From NCBI GenBank assembly GCA_029204225.1, contig CM055095.1, positions 47,320,510-47,380,509 on the forward strand: 60,000 nt of DNA, read 5' to 3'. The notes beneath the pieces are model-generated. The model did not search any database. It was not told the DNA's origin and was given only the letters and a program-made list of their open reading frames with translations. Below, piece by piece: positions 11,460 to 23,864 of this stretch. The DNA comes from Diphasiastrum complanatum. Lineage: Eukaryota > Streptophyta > Lycopodiopsida > Lycopodiales > Lycopodiaceae. Positions within the stretch are counted from its first letter, which is position 1. The number at the start of each line of letters is the position of its first letter. Position numbers and translations under genes: made by a program.

Positions 11460-11880
11460 AAAATGAATTACAAAAGACTTTTAAAACTTTTCTTAATGAA
11501 GATCTTGGAAGTTTTATCTTTTAGATTTAAGGTGTTATCAAATCTAATATGGTTGTCTTTTGATAATGCCTTGGTGAAGTAGTCTATTGCCATAAATTCT
11601 GTCCTGCAAAAAACAAGAGAATTTTTATTGGTCAGCACTTTCTCCCTTACATGTTGGTATTTGATTTCTATATGCTTACTTAAAGAATGAAATCTCAAAC
11701 TCAAAGATAGTGTAATTGTGCTTTGATTGCCACAATGAAGAACAATAAATTGTTGTTAAGCAAGGTTGATGTTTGCAGATAGATTTTTGAGCCAAATTGT
11801 CTCTTTAGTAGCATTTCTGATAACAATGTATTCCAATTCTGTTGATGTTAATGCTGCTGTTGTAAGCCAATTTGGTTTTG
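11460..11880 (-). pseudogene. Ty1/copia RNase H fragment
   Basis: The minus-strand translation has a degenerate copia RNase H: T-S-T-E-L-E-Y-I followed by A-T-K-E-T-I-W-L-K-N-L near 11800-11870. Then comes the box H-S-L-S-K-H-I-E-I-K-Y-Q-H-V-R-E and a DYFTKAL motif (11570-11690). One stop interrupts it. Sequence above 11880 is not copia, so the element is truncated there. Confidence 0.85.
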
Positions 11881-13400
11881 GGCCTAACTAAGGCTAGAAA
11901 GCACCTTTTTTTGGACATCATTGGGACAAATTGACCCTTGAGCCAGGGGATAGAGCGATGTCACCGAGCAGGGAGAAACGCGTTTCAGAGAGTTTTAATC
12001 ACCATTTTATTGAGTGGAGTGCGGGTGACCTAGAGATGGGCTACATTTGCTACTTGGGTACTATAGGGCCAAATTTGGGGCAATTTTTGGCTGGTGAAAC
12101 CTGCTAAAGGGCGGTACAATGAGGCATAATCGCTTCGAAATCATGTTTGCTTACTTCTAAAAGGGTAACAGGGTCTTTGGAAGCGCTAAATGCGGTATGG
12201 GGATGAATGATAACGAAATTGTGTGGAGAAAGCTAGTTTGGCGACGAAAGTGTAGTTTGCGTAGTGACTACTCATCATTGGCGACAATTTTGAGAGGACA
12301 AGCAATCACAGGTGAGAGGTAGGCATGGAATGCCGGTCATGGGTGAAAATTTCTCATGATTGGAGTTAGAACCGACCAATGTCGGGTGACATTTAGGAGA
12401 ACGCTCTCATAGGCAAGATCGGTAGTGGTAGTGTTGAGTTGGGTGTGGCATTGACACACGCATCTGCAACTTGGAATATTCCATTTGCAATTAGAAATGT
12501 TTGATGAATTCAAAATTGTTGACTCAATTTTCACAATATCTTCCATAACAAAACTAAAAAAATGCGCATAACTTTCCCATCAGCTTGTTTCACATAATTC
12601 AAAATGCAAGTGGTAACCATGATGCAATATTCAGCTCATCCTCTTGATCCGACCATCTTTTTCTGAATGCTCCTCTGCTTATCCCTCAACTCTTCTTCCA
12701 CTTGATAAACCAAGCTTTCTGGAATTCGCTGCAGTTGAGAGGTTTCTTCAACAAACATTAAAAACCTGGACAGTCCTTGCAAGTTACCAAATGAAGAATG
12801 TATCTCGTCCTAGAAAGCTATCCAAAGAAACTATTCTTATGTACAAGGCCAGGCCACTTTTCCTAATTGCTTTCCAATTATTCGCATTGATCAGCAACAA
12901 GAAAGTTGCATTCAACCTTTTGCTTAGGTCCTATCCAAGGGGTATAATGTGCCATTGAATTAGGAGATTAAAGAAAACATTATGAGCTCATTCTCTCTGC
13001 CTTATTTTTTTGCTTGATACTATGAACTCGAACCATTGTTTATCTAAAAACTATTCAGTATTGCATCGTCATAGGGTCCATTGTACACAGAGTTAACAGG
13101 TGAAAGGGAACCCTTTTTGTTTGATTCTCTGGAATCGAACCATTGTTTTCCAAGAGTGCATGGACAAAAACACCTTTTAGTATTGCATCATCACATGATG
13201 CAAGCACAAAGTGCCTTAAGCAAATTAAAAGTGACTATGCCCAGAATCGGTATTGCAGTTCCAGTTATGCTCACTATTACTCCTCAGATCTTGTTTTGTC
13301 CAAAAAGGAGCTTCGAAAAGAGCTGATTATGTGGGTTTTGGAATGCATTTTTTTCTAGAGGTAGTTAGAAAGACATTGATGTCCCACAAAGGTAATGCTT
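11881..13400. other. No gene recognised
   Basis: Open frames here (for example 12644-12958 and 13081-13326) have no recognisable motif. A short block (GAAxCGAACCATTGTTT...AGTATTGCATC) is repeated at about 13026 and 13132. This is the flank downstream of the host gene at 13940-21176. Confidence 0.4.
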
Positions 13401-13408
13401 AGTAAAAC

Positions 13409-13414
13409 TTTATT
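13409..13414 (-). terminator. Candidate polyadenylation signal AATAAA
   Basis: TTTATT on the plus strand (AATAAA in the gene sense) lies about 525 bp after the stop codon of the LON-domain gene. It is only a candidate: plant signals are loose and no transcript evidence is available. Confidence 0.25.
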
Positions 13415-13939
13415 CCCTGCGGCATTAATGACACAGTATGATTAATCCAAACCTTTATTTGAATACTTGTTGCGCGTATGTTATGAAAGACACAACCCAT
13501 GACCAAAGCAGAGATCTTAAAGAGTAGCCTTGAAGGATAGAGCTCCTCATGAAGTATCTTGGCATCTTCTCCTAAACATCACTCATTCCCACCACATTTT
13601 GTTCAAGAATAGTCCTACATAAAATTGACAGAACTTCATGGACCATCACAATGAGTCACAAGACATCTAAAGAAACAAATATCAGGGCTTCACCAAAAAG
13701 AGAGCTTAAATCAACATAAAATGCTCCAAAATAAGGTTTGATAACACAAGCTGTGATGTCAGAGAATGGACAACTTCAGTCTTCATGTTCAAGAAGCCTA
13801 GATCTTGAAGAATATTTTCAAAAGAATGCTCCTGTGCTCTAGCCCAAGGATCCTCAGGATTATAATTCATTTTACAGCATAATGTCAATCATGCAATAAG
13901 CATATAGAACTTGATTCAGAACCGTACAAGAACAGTATC

Positions 13940-16900
13940 CTAAAGCTGCAGGGATTGTATAGCTACTTTTGCTGCAATAGACGCTCTACTTTCTTCTGCA
14001 AACAAGCTCACATTCTTGAGCCTCTGCAAAGTATCTGTGGATTCCATGGCTAAAAGTCTTTCTTGTAGTAGCTTATGCAACTCTCTAGCACTTGCACCTG
14101 AATCAGCAATACAGAATGGGTATGGACTCACATGCAAGACTTCAAAATATGACCTAGAATCTACAGTATCTGCCATTAGTCTTGCAAAGCATGAAGATTA
14201 CATGGGATTTTAGAAAGTAAGCTATTATACGTTGAGTAAAAAGAGTGCAAGCATTGTAGAGTTCTAACCTGCTACAGGCTGCAAGGCAGCAAAGGAGATG
14301 CGTTCTTCACGTCGTGGTACAAACAGTTTCAAACTACTATCCTGATCACCCTTCTCAGCCCACTGCAGGGCCTTTTCCAAAGGAGTTTGGAGCGAATCAC
14401 TGCTTGAAGTCTGACATAACCTCACGTGCACAAAAAATTAAGTGCAATTAATTCATGAAAATGGTCATCACAAGAAACAGACTTGAAAGTTGAGACAAAG
14501 AAGTGGATCTGGATTGAAGAGGTTCTGATACTAATTTCAGTCTAATATTATTCTGATTTTTTGAAGAACCCATAGAGCTTGCACTGTATTTTCTAAAGTG
14601 CTAGTCTACATTCTTCTTTTCCCCCCTCCTTGTTTGTCTTTTCAGATTATGTCAATGATGCTTGGGCACATAGCAAGTGCTCCAGAAAACTGCAAATCAT
14701 TTATATGTCCAAAAAACAAATTATGAAGACCATACATTCAAAATAACTATTCTTGAAAGCTTACATAACTCCTACAGTATGGAGCACAATGCTACAGCTT
14801 AAATAGATCATTCAATGAAGTGCAGGTTTCGAAAGACCTGAACAAGATTATTGTAAGAACATAAGAGCAATGATTTAAGGAATTTATATATGTAGAAGTC
14901 AAAGTTTCAAGGATAAGCTTCATCCATTCTTCACAGCTTTTACTCAGTCTTCATGTTAGTATCATAACTGTTTCTCATAATGACCATTATCATCAGTTCT
15001 ATTGAGGCTTCTGCGGATGAAGCACAAGCAATCATAAAGGTTCAGAAAAGTTCCTACATTGAAAGATGATGACCTTCGAACTCCAAGAGTTCATGCCCTG
15101 CATCTGTACAAAAATTTGAACCCTACATCGATACGATCTCTTTAGAAATTTGGTTGCCTATCAGCAAGTTCAAACATTAGGATCTAGAAATCAAATAATG
15201 GAAATGAAAAATAGAAGTATAAGACACAAAACAAATTATGAAAAAAACGTACACATGAAACGCTGATGGAACTGGAAGATATGAAATTATCATGATCTAA
15301 TGATTTAGAGCAACAATAGAATGAGATCTCCACAAGTACACTGGTGAATCAATCATCAAGTTTGCCTAAACTTGAGCAATGCTAGTCTCAATCTTCCTAT
15401 TCTGAGCAATCAACCAAACGGAGAGGACATGAGTCTATCTCTAGTGTTTAAGGCCCATCACTTACCCAACTAGTGCTGATGGTCTACGCCCTATTTTTGG
15501 GCCCAATAGTAGCTCTAATAACTAGTCAAATGTTTGAAGAAATTTGATGATGGGTCCTGGTTACTCAATTTAGCAACATAAGGTCCAAATAATAATCAAT
15601 ACAAGGTCAAGTAATTGTCCTTAAAAATGTAACAATAACTATGACTCTATGAAAATAACAAAAACAGCCACCATAGTTTGATCAAACAAGGTTTGATAGG
15701 TGGCAAATGGGACTCTTTGCTACATCAAGGGTGTACCAAAGAGAATCTATCAGCAAGAAAAAGGAGAGATCTCAGGTGAACTGTTTCCAGTTCGCTGAAT
15801 TATAAGGCCTAGGTTGACATATACACTGAATTCTTCCTGTCAAAAAAATCCTGAAGCTAACTCACTTCTGATTATAGATTTTGCAGAACAGTCAAAGAAA
15901 CATCACTTTTCTATGCTGCAGTGCATCATGTTAAGCTAGAAACAAGAACTTACATTTGCTCCTCAGTAAGTGCTCCTGCTCAGAGGTCTTACAAAGCAAA
16001 ACCATTGCATAATGACTACACAGACAAATCATGTGCTTTAGTGAAGTTACACCTAGAATCTTAAGAAAAGTGGACTGCTACTGGATGGCCCGACCAACTA
16101 AAGTCTTGAACAGTTGGATGTTATTTGCCAAAAAAGTGCAGCTTTCAATATAGCTCTTGGTGACACTGTCATATGTCCAAAGTATACTACCTTCAGTTTG
16201 ATCTGCAGTTGTTGCACATCTGCAAGAATCTGCTTCAGTTTCTTAGTCATGGAAGATATGCCTTTGATGTCCTCTGGGATATCATCCTGAAATGGTGAAG
16301 CTTTCCCTTTCAAAAATGGCTCTACCTGCATTATAATTGGATTTTGAGAGGGCAAGTAAATTCCTGATTCAATAATGCAGCCTCCAACGATTTTTCTGCT
16401 AGCTAGTCACATAAAATGTCAACCATAATCAGATAGCAACGACTAAAACACAAAGCTAATGTCCAACCAGCATGATTAAGCTTCAAAGCTCGAGAATTAA
16501 GCTGTAAATTTGTTAAGTCGAAAGCACAATGTATTACAAGAATTATGAAGGAGCCAACTATTGGCTTCGAAGTTTGTAGCAAAGCAAATTTTTTGAATGC
16601 AGACCGGTGTTGAGGACCATAAGCTAAAAATATTGAAATAAACAAAAGTGAGATGTGTTTAACCTTATGAGGCTGCCAACATATTTTTTTCCAATACACT
16701 ACATCCATAACATATTCTATTTTTTATCAGGCCTTACATCATAAATGCCAGAGAGTATGTATAGGTTACTTACGTAATCAAATGAGAGTAGCCAAGGATT
16801 GAAATATATGCAATAGTTTCAAATAACTTTTCACCAATTGCTAGCATTTTTGCACATTGATTAAAAACTGTAATAAAGTAAGAAACTTCTTATATTTAGG

Positions 16901-19900
16901 TTCTTAAAGTGCATACCCCTACTAACAAAAATTTCATAAGTTAGTTATCAAGCTAGACTCTTTCATAGAATTAAAAATAAGATGTTGCATGAGCCATGTA
17001 CAAAGCTCTAGAATTTTGAACAGAGCCAATGATTTCACAAGCTAGATTATTTGAACATGAATCTCTTGCTGGACATTGATGCAAGTGTTAAGGGACATGT
17101 CGACCTGTGTGATCTCAACAATACTAACTCGTCCAATCCCTCTTATTGTCACCAAAGCACCGACCTCCAGCTGTCTAACCTATAACATCAGTTAAAAGTT
17201 AGAAACAACAATATGCTCAATTCACTTGGTATCAAAGCATTCAAAAACTGCATAATGAAGACTCAACATCATTGCAAGTACATGCAACAAATAAATCTAC
17301 AAAAGGGAGGTTAACGGTGAAAAGGTTTAGCTTGTAAAGAAATGTGAATACCTTGGTGCAAGCCTAAACTTAAAATAACATCTACTAGGACAAACAATAT
17401 AAAGTATTCTAAGAAATGATGGCCAAACAATACACGGAACCTTCTTTCAGGAAAAAGAATGTCACTAAAAGCTTTGACCCCACCCAATTTTTGAGGGAAC
17501 CAACTGTTTAAAGAAGATAGTGCAATCACTTGGCTATAGGCTCCAACCTTTGTTGCACTAACTTTTCCTTGATCCAAAAAAGTTTCAGCTTCGAAGATTT
17601 GACCATGTGTTATTTGAAAATGAGCTTAAATTAGATTGCACGTGTTATTGGTCTCATGTCCTACAAGGGAAAATGCATCTCATAAACACTAATTGATCCA
17701 CATTGCAAATCGGGATTTTGACAAAACCCTAATACACATTGATTGAAAGTGGCAGTTGGACTGGTTACATGGCTTGTCGAATGTGCATTTGTCCCATAAG
17801 CAAATCTTGAAATTCAATCGACTAATTCATAAGGTTAGTTGCATATCTGCTCGTGAAGAAATCGAGTAGGTACAAGTGGGCAGAAAAGGGATGACAAACA
17901 CGGTCAAAGAATAGGGTTTTGGAGCTAGAAAATGAATGGAAAAATGGGTGGAAATCCATACTCAAGGGGGGCAAATAGAGAGAAAGGAGATAGTGACGGA
18001 GAGAGAATGCACTTTGAAACTTCAAATTTTAGGAAAAATTCTAGTCTTTTTGGAAGAATCTTCTCTATATCATTCCATAATTTTTCGCATGTCTCCAAAC
18101 AAACGTTTGATTGCTTTTAGAAGAATCATCATATGCTTAGTACAACACTAACACCAATTGATTTAAAGGAAAGAAATAACTCTGTAAGAAGCAAAAATTC
18201 AATCAAAGTCACGCGACTCTCAATAGAAATAATCACTAAAGCCCAAGTGACACTAGTACTAGTTTCCATACATAATCACAACAACTCTAGAGAATCAAGT
18301 ATCTGAGTTGACTTCTGGGTTTTTTTAAAACAACTATCTTATTCTTGCATGATTTCAACTTCAGCCATCACTATCTCATATCATGCCTTAGAATTTCCAA
18401 GATAGACAATTGATATTTCAAACTCTAGAGTCTAAAGTCACCATTTCAACTATATGAATGATCAAAAGCTATATCAAAACATTTTGAAAAACATATTAAA
18501 TCCTTATACAAAAGGTTGTGATTGAATAAGATCTTACACTTTCAACTTGTGCAAGGCAACCATATGTTGCAGCAAACGAATTGATCTCTTGACCAAGGCC
18601 AAGGCTATGTCCAACTACTCTTTCAACAATAATGTGCGCAAAGAGGTTATTGTATTTTCCTAGGACCTGTATCCATTAAAAGTTAGTGAGTGCAACATAA
18701 GAACAATAATCAGAAATAGTGAAAAATATCCACTTTCTAGTTCAGCTTGCAGTACATTTCACAAATTCAATGCAAAAAGAAAAGAAAATGTTCTTCAAGG
18801 TATGTCCGAGTTGTTATAAACTCAAATTAGTTCTTACCTCATCTAGAAGAGCTAGAAACCTCGCCTCATAAAGGTGTAAAGTCTTGGACGCTGATGGAGT
18901 GAAAACCTAGAAAAAAGTAATCGCAAGCTTCTTCATTGGCACTGAACTTTTCATAATATCAAGATTTTATGCTGCAACCTCTTTGTCAAAAAACACAAAT
19001 CTATATGATGCAAAATTATGTAAATGGTGACTAATCCCTGAAATTAGTACATGCCTATTAGACGCCAAACTAGCTATTTGAATCAAGCTACATGAAGAAT
19101 CATTGATATGATGTTTAGAAGGTGGTTCAAAGTACCCAAAGAACACATACCTCAGAAGGATTGAAGGGCAAACAAGGAAGCTCAACCGTTGTTGCTTCTG
19201 TTAAAAAATGAAGCACGCCACAAAATCAATCAAATCGAAAAAGAAATTGCTAGAAAATGAGTCTTTTTTCTTGCGCTTAGGTGAAGGTGCTTGTATTTTG
19301 GCTTAATAGTTCTCTTGCATAAAACCTTCAAGATGAACATCTATCTCATTATATATTTGGCAAAATCAAAACTAAGCTTTTATGACCGTAATTTTGTGAG
19401 GAGTATTTTAAGCTTGAAGATTCCATAAGTTATCAATACAAATTTAGCATCAAACTAATCAAAAGGGACAAGGTTTATTGAGTCCCATAAACATTTCAAG
19501 CAATCTGTGTAATTTGAAATGTCAGCTGAATGGTATGCATCCTGAAAGAGGACAAGAATTATGATTTCCTAGTGCAGAACTTACTATACTCAAGTAAGGT
19601 TCCTTTCATAACCTCCACCAGGGATCAAAGACTAGGATGCTGAACCCATAGAACCAAAGGGAATCGGATGGTGGACAAACCTACCCAACCAAACCTAGAT
19701 CGAATGAATTAGCCCCCAAGTTATGGACCAATCAATGCTTAATAGGAGAGAGAGAGAGACAGATGTCAGTCCAACAACATACAGCCACCATCACCAAAAT
19801 TAAGCATACACTAGTGAGAGCCCTATGGATATACTTATACTCTCCAAGACCCCTGCACCACTCTCCAAGACCCATGCATCACTAGTCGTGCACTATGACA

Positions 19901-21176
19901 CCTCACTAGACACATCATCAGCCCAACTGGGCCACCTCATCCACTTCTCCTATGAGTCATTGTTAGACCCATACAAATCCACCACCTAGAGTTTTAGGCC
20001 TCTAACCATTAATTATGACCTTAGTATAGTGAGGACCCCAACCACTCATAATCATAATTACTCTACGGGTCGAGGTAGGCCTACTGACCTCCATACGATA
20101 TTAATCCGAGATCAGTCCATATATGGGCATGACAGGTCCAAACAGAAACTTTGCCAACAATAACAAATTATTTAAGCATTATCCAAATCAAAAATTATAA
20201 AACTTGGACACAAAAGGTCAAAGAGTGGAGATTCGTTAGAGATTTAAGATGTCCATTCCTATAACAGACATGACTTTCAACAGGTGGCAAGCATACAAGA
20301 CAACATGACGGAAACGAAACCTACAGTGTCCCTAAAAGCTGTCAAAGTTACTTTCAACGTACCTGGGAAAGACTTTGAATTTAGAGAGCTGGAAGTTTGT
20401 GCTAATTGCTTATCGGTAGTACACAAAAAGTTTGTCTGACAACAATTCTGGGGCTTCCGTACTAAAATTATAGGAAGGCAATAACACTCCAGGAATAAAG
20501 AGTTGAAACCAGCTAGAGTTTTCTCCACATTGCAATGTTATCTTCTAAAGCCAAAAGTTCATACATTTTTTGCAGATTCCAAGCCAGATAAATGAGCGCA
20601 AAAGAAGCAACAGGTCCAGTTACCTAGCCTTGAATGATGTCAAACATCTAGATAACGAGTTGAAATAACAAATTTAGTGCACTCAATTGCCAATGCGAGT
20701 AATCAACCCGACAATCAAGATAGTGTACTTGGACTAATTCAAGCTTACCAGTTTGGCATATCCAAGAATTGCGCAGAAACTAATCAATATAGTAGTGTAT
20801 GTGGACGAAGAATTACTAATGCTTACTAATGCCACAGTATCCGTGATTTTGCATCTTCTTAAGGAGCTTATGTGCCTGTGTTTTTGTAAATAGCCGTACG
20901 TATGAATATCCGTGCATGATAGAAAGGTGGCGAGTTAATCCTACCATTTGTCAGCAGGGATGTTTTGCTGCATTTGCATCTGCTACGCTTTTTTGCTTCA
21001 AGCTGCCTGATCGCGCCTGACCTGCAGTAAAGTTTGCAGCAATCCAGATGATGTGGAGATGTTTGGCAGCTGAAAGCTAAATGAACGGGATTCAAGGCAG
21101 ATTGTGGTGCAGAGGTGGGAGTGCGATGCAGCAGAGGGGATGGAAGGCCGCTCTCCTTGAGCATAGACGCGGCCAT
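13940..21176 (-). CDS. Predicted plastid LON substrate-binding (PUA-like) domain protein, 8 exons, 328 aa
   Basis: I reconstructed this gene by joining eight minus-strand exons: 21176-20945, 19197-19151, 18906-18838, 18666-18538, 17179-17105, 16325-16191, 14410-14269 and 14097-13940. They total 987 nt, keep one open frame, and have AG acceptors and GT donors throughout; intron 5 has the weak donor GTCGAC. Residues 1-70 are rich in Ser, Pro, Leu, Arg and Lys with few acidic residues, as in a chloroplast transit peptide. Residues 80-185 resemble the LON N-terminal domain: ELPCLPF, then SKTLHLYEARFLALL, FAATYGCL and VGALVTIRGIGRV. Residues 265-328 are a helical tail (SFAALQPV, LLAMESTDTLQRL, AAKVAIQSL). 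The layout matches plant proteins such as Arabidopsis At1g75460/At1g19740, which carry the LON domain without the ATPase or protease parts; the biochemical role of that family is not established. Introns are 171 to about 1,780 bp. The start is the first in-frame ATG; no frame is broken, so the gene looks functional. Confidence 0.9.
19555..20120 (-). mobile_element. LTR fragment in intron 1 of the LON-domain gene
   Basis: The reverse complement of this stretch matches about 43580-43930, the 5' LTR of the gypsy element on the plus strand. Shared blocks in order include GGTCATAATTAATGGTT, ATGGGTCTA, GTGAGGTGTCA.AGTGCAC, the GTATAAGTATA TATA-like block, GCTCTCACTAGTGTATGCTT and GATCTAGGTTTGGTTGGGT. 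It contains a short (AG)n run at 19746-19759. Divergence is clear, so it is an old insertion. It does not disturb the flanking splice sites. Confidence 0.8.
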
Positions 21177-21187
21177 CGCATCCTCAT
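21092..21187 (-). promoter_or_regulatory. Overlapping out-of-frame uORF of the LON-domain gene
   Basis: An ATG at 21187-21185 lies 11 nt before the main ATG, with a second in the same uORF frame at 21181-21179. The frame runs 32 codons and stops inside the first coding exon at 21094-21092. If transcription starts upstream of it, scanning ribosomes would meet it first, which could lower translation of the main protein or favour leaky scanning. Confidence 0.55.
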
Positions 21188-21188
21188 G

Positions 21189-21205
21189 CTCTCTCTCTCT
21201 CTCTC
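21189..21205 (-). repeat. Short (GA)n tract just upstream of the LON-domain gene start
   Basis: A CT run on the plus strand, GA in the gene sense, ends two bases before the first uORF ATG. GA/CT tracts are common in plant 5' UTRs and core promoters, and can bind GAGA-binding (BBR/BPC) factors. Use here is inferred. Confidence 0.5.
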
Positions 21206-21340
21206 AAACTCAAATGTGTTCACAGCCACGTTCTACATTGGAGGGATATAATGCTAATTCCTCTTATTTCAATTTATGATAATATGGGTATTTTGACCAA
21301 GTATTTAAATTTTCAAATACAAGCCTAGTCTTCCTATTGC

Positions 21341-21508
21341 AACTTTTTTTTCCAAATCTATATCAATCAGGTATGAATATAAGCATGTCCATTGTCTACT
21401 TGATACCCAAGGGGGTTGGCTTAGCAACTTTTTTTCCAAATCGATATCAATCAGGTATGAATATAAGCATGTCCATTGTCTACTGATACCCAAGGGGGTT
21501 GGCTTAGC
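21341..21508. repeat. Two tandem copies of an 84-bp unit
   Basis: The unit AACTTTTTTTCCAAATC...GGGGGTTGGCTTAGC starts at 21341 and again at 21425, with only a few base differences. The flanks are non-coding. Confidence 0.92.
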
Positions 21509-21769
21509 TGGTTAGCTTGGCATTCAAAGTTTCTTTGGTCCTAGGTTTGAGGCTCCCCTTGGAAACCAAGAAGCATTGTCTACTAATTGATGACTCTAGC
21601 CATTGGCTTGGGTATTGCATAAGTGATATGGTCTTGTATAAATCTCAATGTTAGTATAAAGCTTTTTTTAATAATATTGTTTTTCAAGGGTAACATCCCT
21701 TTAATGAAAAGCGTGAACTTTTTGAAAGCAATATGTATGTTTATGAATTGGAAGGCCAATATTTTGTTG

Positions 21770-21925
21770 GTGACCACCAATGTATTTGGAGCACTATGAA
21801 TGAGATTTTGGCTTACTCGAAGGTGTTGAGATCACTATGGGCTGAGGCAGTAGCTACAGCCGCCTACCTGCAGAATAGGACTGGCACAAAATCGACTCTT
21901 TTGCCTTTAATTCAGGTAACAATAT
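21770..21925 (+). pseudogene. Ty1/copia integrase fragment
   Basis: A short forward frame holds SLWAEAVATAAYLQNRTGTKS, the conserved end of the copia integrase core (usually SFWAEAVxTAxYLxNR), preceded by a remnant of the MNETL box. Nothing copia-like is readable on either side, so it is an isolated scrap. Confidence 0.85.
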
Positions 21926-21949
21926 AAGTAGTGACTAGGCTAGAACCAA

Positions 21950-22940
21950 CCATAGTCAAATATTGACCCTTAGTATTAAAGAATCATATATCAGTCGAGT
22001 TGATTACTTGATACGCGTGTTAATACCAGTTGGACACGTATGTATTCACCCAACACTGGTATAAAAGTATGGAACCCTTGTAAATGTAATTTTGAAAATT
22101 TGCAACTCTTAGGATTGGAATCATAATATATTGGATGGAATTTTGAATTGTATTCACCTATAATTGTTTGTGGGCCCCATGTATTTTAAGAATAAGAACC
22201 CTTTCTATGTCCCAAATAGAGTATTTTCAATCATGAATGAGGGTGAAGGTGGGGCCCCATCCTCATCCAACAATCTAGAATGCTTGAAATGTGATCTATC
22301 CAATAAGAAGGTAAATTCTCAACCACTGAATGAGGGTGGGGCCTACTTGCACCTTTCAATAACGATTAGTAGTATGTAGTGACTTCGAGTCCTCTTAAAG
22401 TGTTGGCCCCACATGTTATAAAAGTGAGTGTGGGTCCCAACATGTTTTAAGAGCTTGGAATTGTCTAAAGGTTTTTGTGGGCTTGCACATCCAAAAGTAA
22501 GGCCTCTCTTCGGGTCCTTAAGCGTGTGTATGTGCCTTGTACTCAAAAATAAATTTCGTGGCACACATTATGCATAATAATGTGTGCTTGATGACACAAT
22601 GTATAAGGCATTCATAAAGAGGTGGGGAAGACTCCCATAGGCTCCTCATATGATATGCTGCCATAGTTGCCTACCTTTTAATGCAGATACCATGCATAGT
22701 TAACAAAGTGAAGTGTATATATTAATAACTTCATATTGAATTTGAGAAGGAAATGTAAGTCAAGAGTGTATAGTGAAAAATTGAACCATACATGTAGTAA
22801 TCTTTACATGACAACTTAAGGATGTACTTAGAGTCCTTTTATGTGAATGTTGATCTTCAAGGGCGTCTCAAACTTGGGACCAAAGAAGCCAATGAACCGA
22901 GCCAACCCTCTTCAACTCAGAGTCCCTTTATGTGCTATAA
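21950..22940. other. No gene recognised
   Basis: Non-coding sequence with a few repeated GAATGAGGGTG...GGGGCC blocks at about 22232 and 22329. No protein motif or element boundary was found. Confidence 0.4.
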
Positions 22941-22944
22941 GACT

Positions 22945-23387
22945 CAATAGGGTTTAGTCTTGCGTTGTCAAGAGGAACTATGTGAAACTGTGTAACTCTC
23001 TCTCTGCATCCTTGTGGTGTAACTTCAACTATTCCTGGGTGGGATAGTAATAAACTCTTATCTTTTATCCAATTTATAAGCTAACAAAGGTCTATTTTTA
23101 TGTTTTAGTCCACAGGATGGTCAAGACGTTGTTTCTTTCAGTTATGGGGAGCCCCTACCTCCACCTGACCATTTTATACAGATGCTTATTTGTTGTATAA
23201 AAAAGGCCATATTGATGCATCCTTTTATCATTGACACTGATAGGGCTACTTGTTCTTCTATTGGACCAGAGGATAAGGTTTTATGTTTGACTGCTGATCT
23301 CTTGGAGACTTTGGATTGGGTCATTATCTCTCTGGAAGTTGTTAAAAAGAAGGATACTTTGAGTTTGGCATAAAATCTTTTTGGCCA
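22945..23387 (+). pseudogene. Copy A of an unidentified repeated coding family (see 50309-51101)
   Basis: From about 23120 the forward frame encodes YGEPLPPPDHF, then FIIDTDRATCSS, GPEDK.LCL, LLET.DWV and VKKKDTLSL, ending in a stop near 23370. The reverse-strand frame at 50309-51101 has the same blocks in order. The similarity extends into non-coding sequence upstream (TTGTCAAGAGGAAC, CTCTCTC.GCATCC, CTAACAAAGGT and a TTTTAG or TTTCAG acceptor-like site). These are therefore DNA-level copies of one unit. The copy ends abruptly at about 23388 against copia gag. The function is unknown. Confidence 0.7.
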
Positions 23388-23801
23388 TATGTTGCAAGAG
23401 ATTCTTAAACTGGTTAATGTGACTTTGAAGAGAATCACCATTTGACATCTTGAGTGTGAAGAATTTTCTTTGTAGGTGTAACTTGGTAGTTACGTCCCTC
23501 ACGTCATGACTCAAACAACATCTCATGTAGTTATGTTTCAAACTTCTTTTGAAGTTCGGGCTTTAGCTATGTGTCCAATCTGGGTATCTGATATATTGAA
23601 GATGATGAGCACGAAAGCTTTACCATCCTTTGATTTCCATTTTGAGTCTTTTGTGTCGTCTTCAAGCTTTACTTATGTACCTTTAACAATATCCCATAAC
23701 TCGTTGGCTATCAGCAAGGTCTTCATCTTAAATTTCCACAAATGATAATTGGATCCATTCAGCTTGTCTACGATAAGACCAACTTTACTTTGAGAATCCA
23801 T
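23388..23801 (-). pseudogene. Ty1/copia gag (UBN2-type) 5' fragment
   Basis: The minus-strand frame starts at the ATG at 23801-23799. It carries L-N-G-S-N-Y-H-L-W-K-F-K-M, the usual copia gag opening, then KDGKAF, TSKEV and HLQRKFFTLKM. Three or more stops break it. It belongs with the primer-binding site and LTR just upstream (24138-25450). Confidence 0.88.
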
Positions 23802-23864
23802 CTGGAACTTAGTCTGTCAATTGTATCGATGACGCTAAGATGTAGTACTGCCAACAATAAGAAA

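Noticed and set aside
12644-12958. 104-codon forward frame as a possible gene
   Set aside because: No recognisable motif, no splice context, and it lies in the downstream flank of the minus-strand gene.
13026-13145. tRNA T-loop-like GGTTCGATTCC on the minus strand
   Set aside because: No matching T-stem, anticodon arm or acceptor stem could be built around either copy.
20277-20528. 83-codon minus frame as an extra exon of the LON-domain gene
   Set aside because: Exon 1 joins exon 2 in phase without it, and the reconstructed protein matches the family layout without an insertion here.
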